Assembly (NCBI GenBank): GCA_012932295.1 | Contig: JAAONU010000004.1 | Span: forward strand, 29,056,304-29,120,303 | Direction of reading: 5' to 3' | Source of the DNA: Cyclina sinensis | Taxonomy: Eukaryota > Mollusca > Bivalvia > Venerida > Veneridae | DNA: 64,000 bases | Shown here: positions 59,880 through 64,000 of the stretch, piece by piece | Layout: each line of letters starts with the position of its first letter | Numbering within the stretch: position 1 is the first letter of the stretch | Translations under genes and position numbers: made by a program | The notes under the pieces: model-generated | Seen by the model: only the letters and a program-made list of their open reading frames with translations | What the model was told of the DNA's origin: nothing | The model's database searches: none

Positions 59880-60289
59880 AGCTAAATTTATAAAAGCTCG
59901 GTAGCAGGCGGGTGAGTTATACTTCCAAACAAAAAATGAAAGCATAGTTTGTAACAGTGGCTCTTTTAAGACCAAACGCAAAAGGATAACCAAGCCTGAT
60001 CAAGTTGAAAGAGATCTCAATGATGACCTTAACAGTTTGGCGTTTCAGAAAGAGAACGCACAGCCGGTGAGGGATTTCGGATTTCCACTATGCTTGAAAA
60101 GTAAATGGTCATTTAAGCGCAGAATTAAATTTTAAGTTGTCCGAAATTACAGGAAAAATGTTACGCATCAAAAGTCGCAATGCGATTTTATTCTGTGAGC
60201 TTCTGACAAAATTCGTCTTTGATTTTAAGACTTTGTTGTCGCTGGGTTCTTTGAAATGTTTATGCGGGAAAACATTAGCTGTTTAAGTA
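59880..60289. other. non-coding stretch
   Basis: Less AT-rich than its neighbours in places (59990-60080), but no frame, splice pattern or repeat could be supported. Confidence 0.4.
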
Positions 60290-60465
60290 GTGGATTTCCA
60301 GCATCCCTTAGAAGGACCCGTACTGGACTCCCATCCTCCGAAATGCAAACATTCTTACATAAAAGGACATATTCTTTAACAGACTCGAGCCAATGACGTT
60401 TAGCGGGTGAGAGGATTAGTTAGACTTCAAGTCAGCGACTTTAACCACTCGAGCACATTAACACA
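60290..60465 (-). mobile_element. tRNA-like SINE remnant, minus strand
   Basis: On the minus strand, GTGCTCGAGTGGTTAAAGTC (60455 down) resembles a class II (Ser/Leu-type) tRNA D-arm. It is followed by GCTGACTTGAAGTC in anticodon-arm position and GGCTCGAGTCTG (60392-60381) in box B position. I recall a bivalve SINE with a similar GTCGCTGACTTCAAATC head. The 3' part and target duplication were not found. Confidence 0.45.
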
Positions 60466-62860
60466 AGTACATGTTTATAAGTGTTTCTGTCTTAACTGAT
60501 TTATTTCAACATTATGTTTCTTTCGTCTATGTAGAACCTACAACCAGATTTCATTTCCGACTCTACTTTTATTTTCACCTCAAAGTCTAGACAGTAAACT
60601 ATTTTTACCTACCACTTCCCAGGGAACTCCTCATATAGAGAGTTTTTGGTAATATTTTCTATTTATAGCTGAGTTTTCTAATTCCAATTACATGCACTCC
60701 TCACTGTACTAGACTATGTCATATATGCGGGAGTCATCACGAAGAGCTAAGAACAATTATGATTTCAGATGTTTTTGTCAGCATCTTTCGTTGTTTTAGT
60801 GAAGTTGGAAGATGTTAGTCAATATCACACAAGTCATTAAAATGTCAGTCGTTGACTTCGAAGAGAATGATCCATATAATATTTCTGCAACTGTATACCT
60901 TTGATGCAACTGCAATGACAGTTTTAGTAACATTTTCATTTTTTTTCCTACATTTTTATACGTATTTGATATCAGAAAAACTAAAACAATTGTTATAGTT
61001 CTTTATCAATATTACAATACAATTAGCAAATTAAATTTTAAAATCTTGAGTTACACGCCTTCTTTGTGTGATCCTTAAGATTTTGAAGTCACTAAAGGTA
61101 AAGATATTTAAAATAAACTTAACATTTCAATATTTTATTACGAGTAATAATAATATAAGTATTTCTTTGATAGAACACATGAATATAATTACTGAAATCA
61201 TAGTTTATTTGATCGTAATGAAGTAAAGAGAAACACTGTTGTAACTGTATTTACAATTATTTGCGCGGTGAGTTCATGCACACAACCTTTCTAGTAGGAA
61301 GATTTTCACTGACAAATCAGTTTATGGAAAAGGTAAGGAAAATATCTAAAAAATACCAAGATCCTAAATAAAGACAGAAAAAGAAATAAGACTGACGGCA
61401 AACATATGTTTATTAGAGAATTCTTCAACAAGTTCAACTTAAAAGTACATAGTTAGTACTAAATAAATATTAAAAATGTATCATTATTTCAGACACTAAT
61501 ACATTGCTTTTGGCAGTGTAGCAAGTGTAAGCAGTCAGACACATTCTATTTATTCTTTTCTGTTATATAATCATGTTAAATTCATACACGAAAAAACAAA
61601 CCAAACGAATACTTTCGCAGTCCAGAAATGGTCAATTATCATAAAATACTACGATATCTGCTTTCATTTCGTTCAATTTGAAATATCAACAATCTAGTTA
61701 ATTCAGATATTCTTTTTTTCCACACTTAAAATTTAAAGAAAATGGGAAATGGAAATATTCATAAAGACATAAGTTTCGATCTTTTACAAAGAAATATGAT
61801 ATACATATATATATAGTTTCCTATCTACCGACTTTGTACGCTTTAAGAACTGCTTAGCGAAAATTGTACGCTTTGTTTTTGCTCGAAACTGTAATACATT
61901 CATGTTATATAAAATATCAATATCTGAATATGATTTTTAAGGCGGTTTTGACGACGCCGAGGTACGTATCATTTGTATTGGCTTTCTCTTGAAAATATCA
62001 CGATTGATAAGAATAAATGTGATTGTCATATAAAACTGTGCAACAAGTACACATAAGCCAGACTTGTGTTTTCATCAATCAAACAATCTTATTGTTTCAG
62101 ACGTTTGGTGTCTACCGAATTATATTTACCAATTTTGATAATAGTGTGAAGCCGTGGTGTCTCTGCACTTGTCGACAATTGTTCAAATTAGTAAAGGCTT
62201 TCTAAACAACATTTTAGTCTGTAGATGAGGACGTTTTACTTTCACGAGTTTTAATCAGAAAATCAAATGCAATATTAAATTGCAATAAATAAAGTCGATA
62301 ACAAAAATCATTATTTTTAAATTTTGACATGTTTGATTAAACAGTTTTATTTTAATACATCAACAATAATACATCAACAATAAAATAAAACTCTCTTGGT
62401 TTTTACAATGTGACTTAACATGTTACGTTAATCACTTTTTTCTGTATAGAATTGTCATAAACAATTTGTATATTAACATAAAGAAAATAAGGTGGGCATT
62501 GATAGATATTTGCAACACTCAAAACATTGATCACATGTCTATATAGCGTTACTGTTTTCCATAACTGTTACATATTTATCCGACTTGATAATATGGAGTG
62601 AAAAAAGTATATACTTCACAAGAAAAAAATAGCACATCGACATTTTGAAAATAACCCTTAACTGAGAATCTGATTCATAATAAGGCATGTTCGAAATTTT
62701 CAAATTACACTTAACAAAAAAGTTGTAACAAATATCAAACAGAAACTCAAATTAATGATAAATAACTTGGTTCTTTTCAACAGAATAATAACTTTGTCTT
62801 CCACTTTGATGACAGTCATCTTTACCCATTAATTCCTGTCGTCCACAAAATTAGACATAG
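60466..62860. other. AT-rich non-coding stretch
   Basis: No gene. A small direct duplication, AATACATCAACAAT twice (62356-62383), is flanked by TTTTATTTTA and its complement (62345-62390). Confidence 0.5.
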
Positions 62861-62916
62861 GCAAACAGTGCAGACCCAGCAATTTGCGGCGTCTGATCAG
62901 GGTCTACACTGTTTGC
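62861..62916. repeat. hairpin with 17-bp stem
   Basis: GCAAACAGTGCAGACCC (62861-62877) pairs with GGGTCTACACTGTTTGC (62900-62916) at 16 of 17 positions around a loop containing GCGGCGTCTGATCA. I recall near-identical hairpins as a frequent bivalve repeat. Confidence 0.8.
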
Positions 62917-64000
62917 ATGAAGCATTTTCTTCCCTTAATAGAATATTGAAAATTATAGCAGAAACCCTTTTAATTGAAAATGGACTCGTTCAACTAACAA
63001 GGATGGCATAAGCCATTAGTCATAAATAGGTTAAACTCAATCTAGACAACATTATCGTTTTGGCAGTGAGAAGTACTTTAGGAATATCAGTTAATCTAAG
63101 GTTGGTGTTTAACTTGAAGTGAATACAAATGAGTGTCCACAAGCCTTTGAAATGTACGGTTGTCATTATAGATGATTTAATTATCATAGGAATAACTATA
63201 TTACTGTATAACACAGGACATGTGTGCAATCTACTAAGTGAACTCAGATATAGCAAACACATGCGTGTATGATCTAAGTTATATTTGTCAATCAGCCAGT
63301 TGTAGATCTACGTTTGAAAAATTAGTTGCACATTTAGTCATTTATGCTCTAGTAATGTATGCGGTGGTCAAATCTATTTCAGATTAGGTTCGAGCTTTTT
63401 CAGTCATTGAATTTGTCAAACTGGTACAAATAGCAACATTTCAACCAAAATGTACTGCAGTCACCTGAAATGACATCTGAATGGCGAAATGTAAAAAGCA
63501 AGCTCTAATAATGGTTAACTATGTAAAGTTTTTTATATAAAAATGCTGCCAAGAACTGACTGAAGCAACTAAAAGACAGTGCCTAGCTATAAGGTTTGAC
63601 CCATGCTAATCTACATTCAATTTTTATCTGACAAAACATGTCCGTAACAAAAGGAAGATTATTAATATCATTTGGTTTGCTTTCCTTGCATATGGAAATG
63701 ACAAAATATTTGTTCATTTACAGATAAAACAAGAACTTCTTGTTGATTTATCTGCCATGACACACCCACATTTAATGTAATTTAAGCATAAAATCTTTAT
63801 GCAATGCTCGGCAGTCAAACATAAAAGTGTTTATGTGATATCCTTATGAAACCACCCAATGATGAATTTTCGTTACCACTTCAGATGATCTTTAAAGCAT
63901 AACTTTTCTTTTGATATAAAAACTGGTTCACAGATCGTGATAGCCATATCTTAAACCCCATATGAAAAAACTTATAAAGCCACAATGAAGTTGAATTTAT
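62917..64000. other. AT-rich non-coding stretch
   Basis: Nothing supportable is seen up to the end of the window. Confidence 0.5.

Overview
The window reads as eukaryotic, AT-rich (roughly two-thirds A+T by eye) and almost free of host genes. Several repeat families resemble ones I associate with bivalve mollusc genomes: a tRNA-headed SINE with a conserved 3' hairpin, short inverted-repeat elements with GTGGCAC or TTAACCC ends, and tandem-unit elements ending in GGACGGAC. I therefore infer a bivalve. That identification rests on memory of repeat families, not on a host gene. I found no convincing host protein-coding exon, no rRNA and no functional tRNA. The window is probably intergenic or lies within a large intron.

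The main feature is a complete pogo/Tigger-type DNA transposon at about 36.8-40.2 kb. It has perfect 24-bp terminal inverted repeats, arrays of a TTCGGTATTAG-like subterminal motif, and an apparently intact transposase gene. The gene reads as three exons (37406-38738, 39001-39084, 39266-39861) that join in frame into 670 codons. The predicted protein has N-terminal helix-turn-helix DNA-binding regions, a DDE_1 catalytic core with all three acidic residues (D180, D289, D325; DD35D), a highly charged helix and a C-terminal C4HC3 PHD finger. Everything else transposon-like in the window is visibly decayed.

Layout. 0-10 kb: an old diverged duplication (3.4 and 7.35 kb) and a dead non-LTR retrotransposon (4.5-6.6 kb). 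10.3-10.7 kb: a long inverted repeat. 14.7-15.15 kb: a mariner transposase remnant in which one 63-bp segment is tandemly amplified. 20.3-24.3 kb: an element whose matching inverted ends lie about 3.9 kb apart. 25.2-26.8 kb: a near-perfect palindrome, then a duplicated unit with tRNA-like D-arms. 30.4-32.6 kb: a dispersed repeat interrupted by a dead Tc1-like element with intact ends. 34.2-34.5 kb: a SINE with a perfect 11-bp target duplication. 36.0-40.4 kb: a second, inverted copy of the 30.4-32.6 kb repeat, interrupted by the pogo element. 41-58 kb: old collinear duplications, inverted-repeat elements, tandem-unit repeats, a minus-strand LINE tail and minisatellites. 58-64 kb: mostly featureless, with a tRNA-like SINE remnant and a conserved hairpin.

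There is no operon-like or multi-gene system. The pogo transposase gene, its terminal repeats and its motif arrays form one self-contained mobile unit. The other elements are non-autonomous or inactivated.
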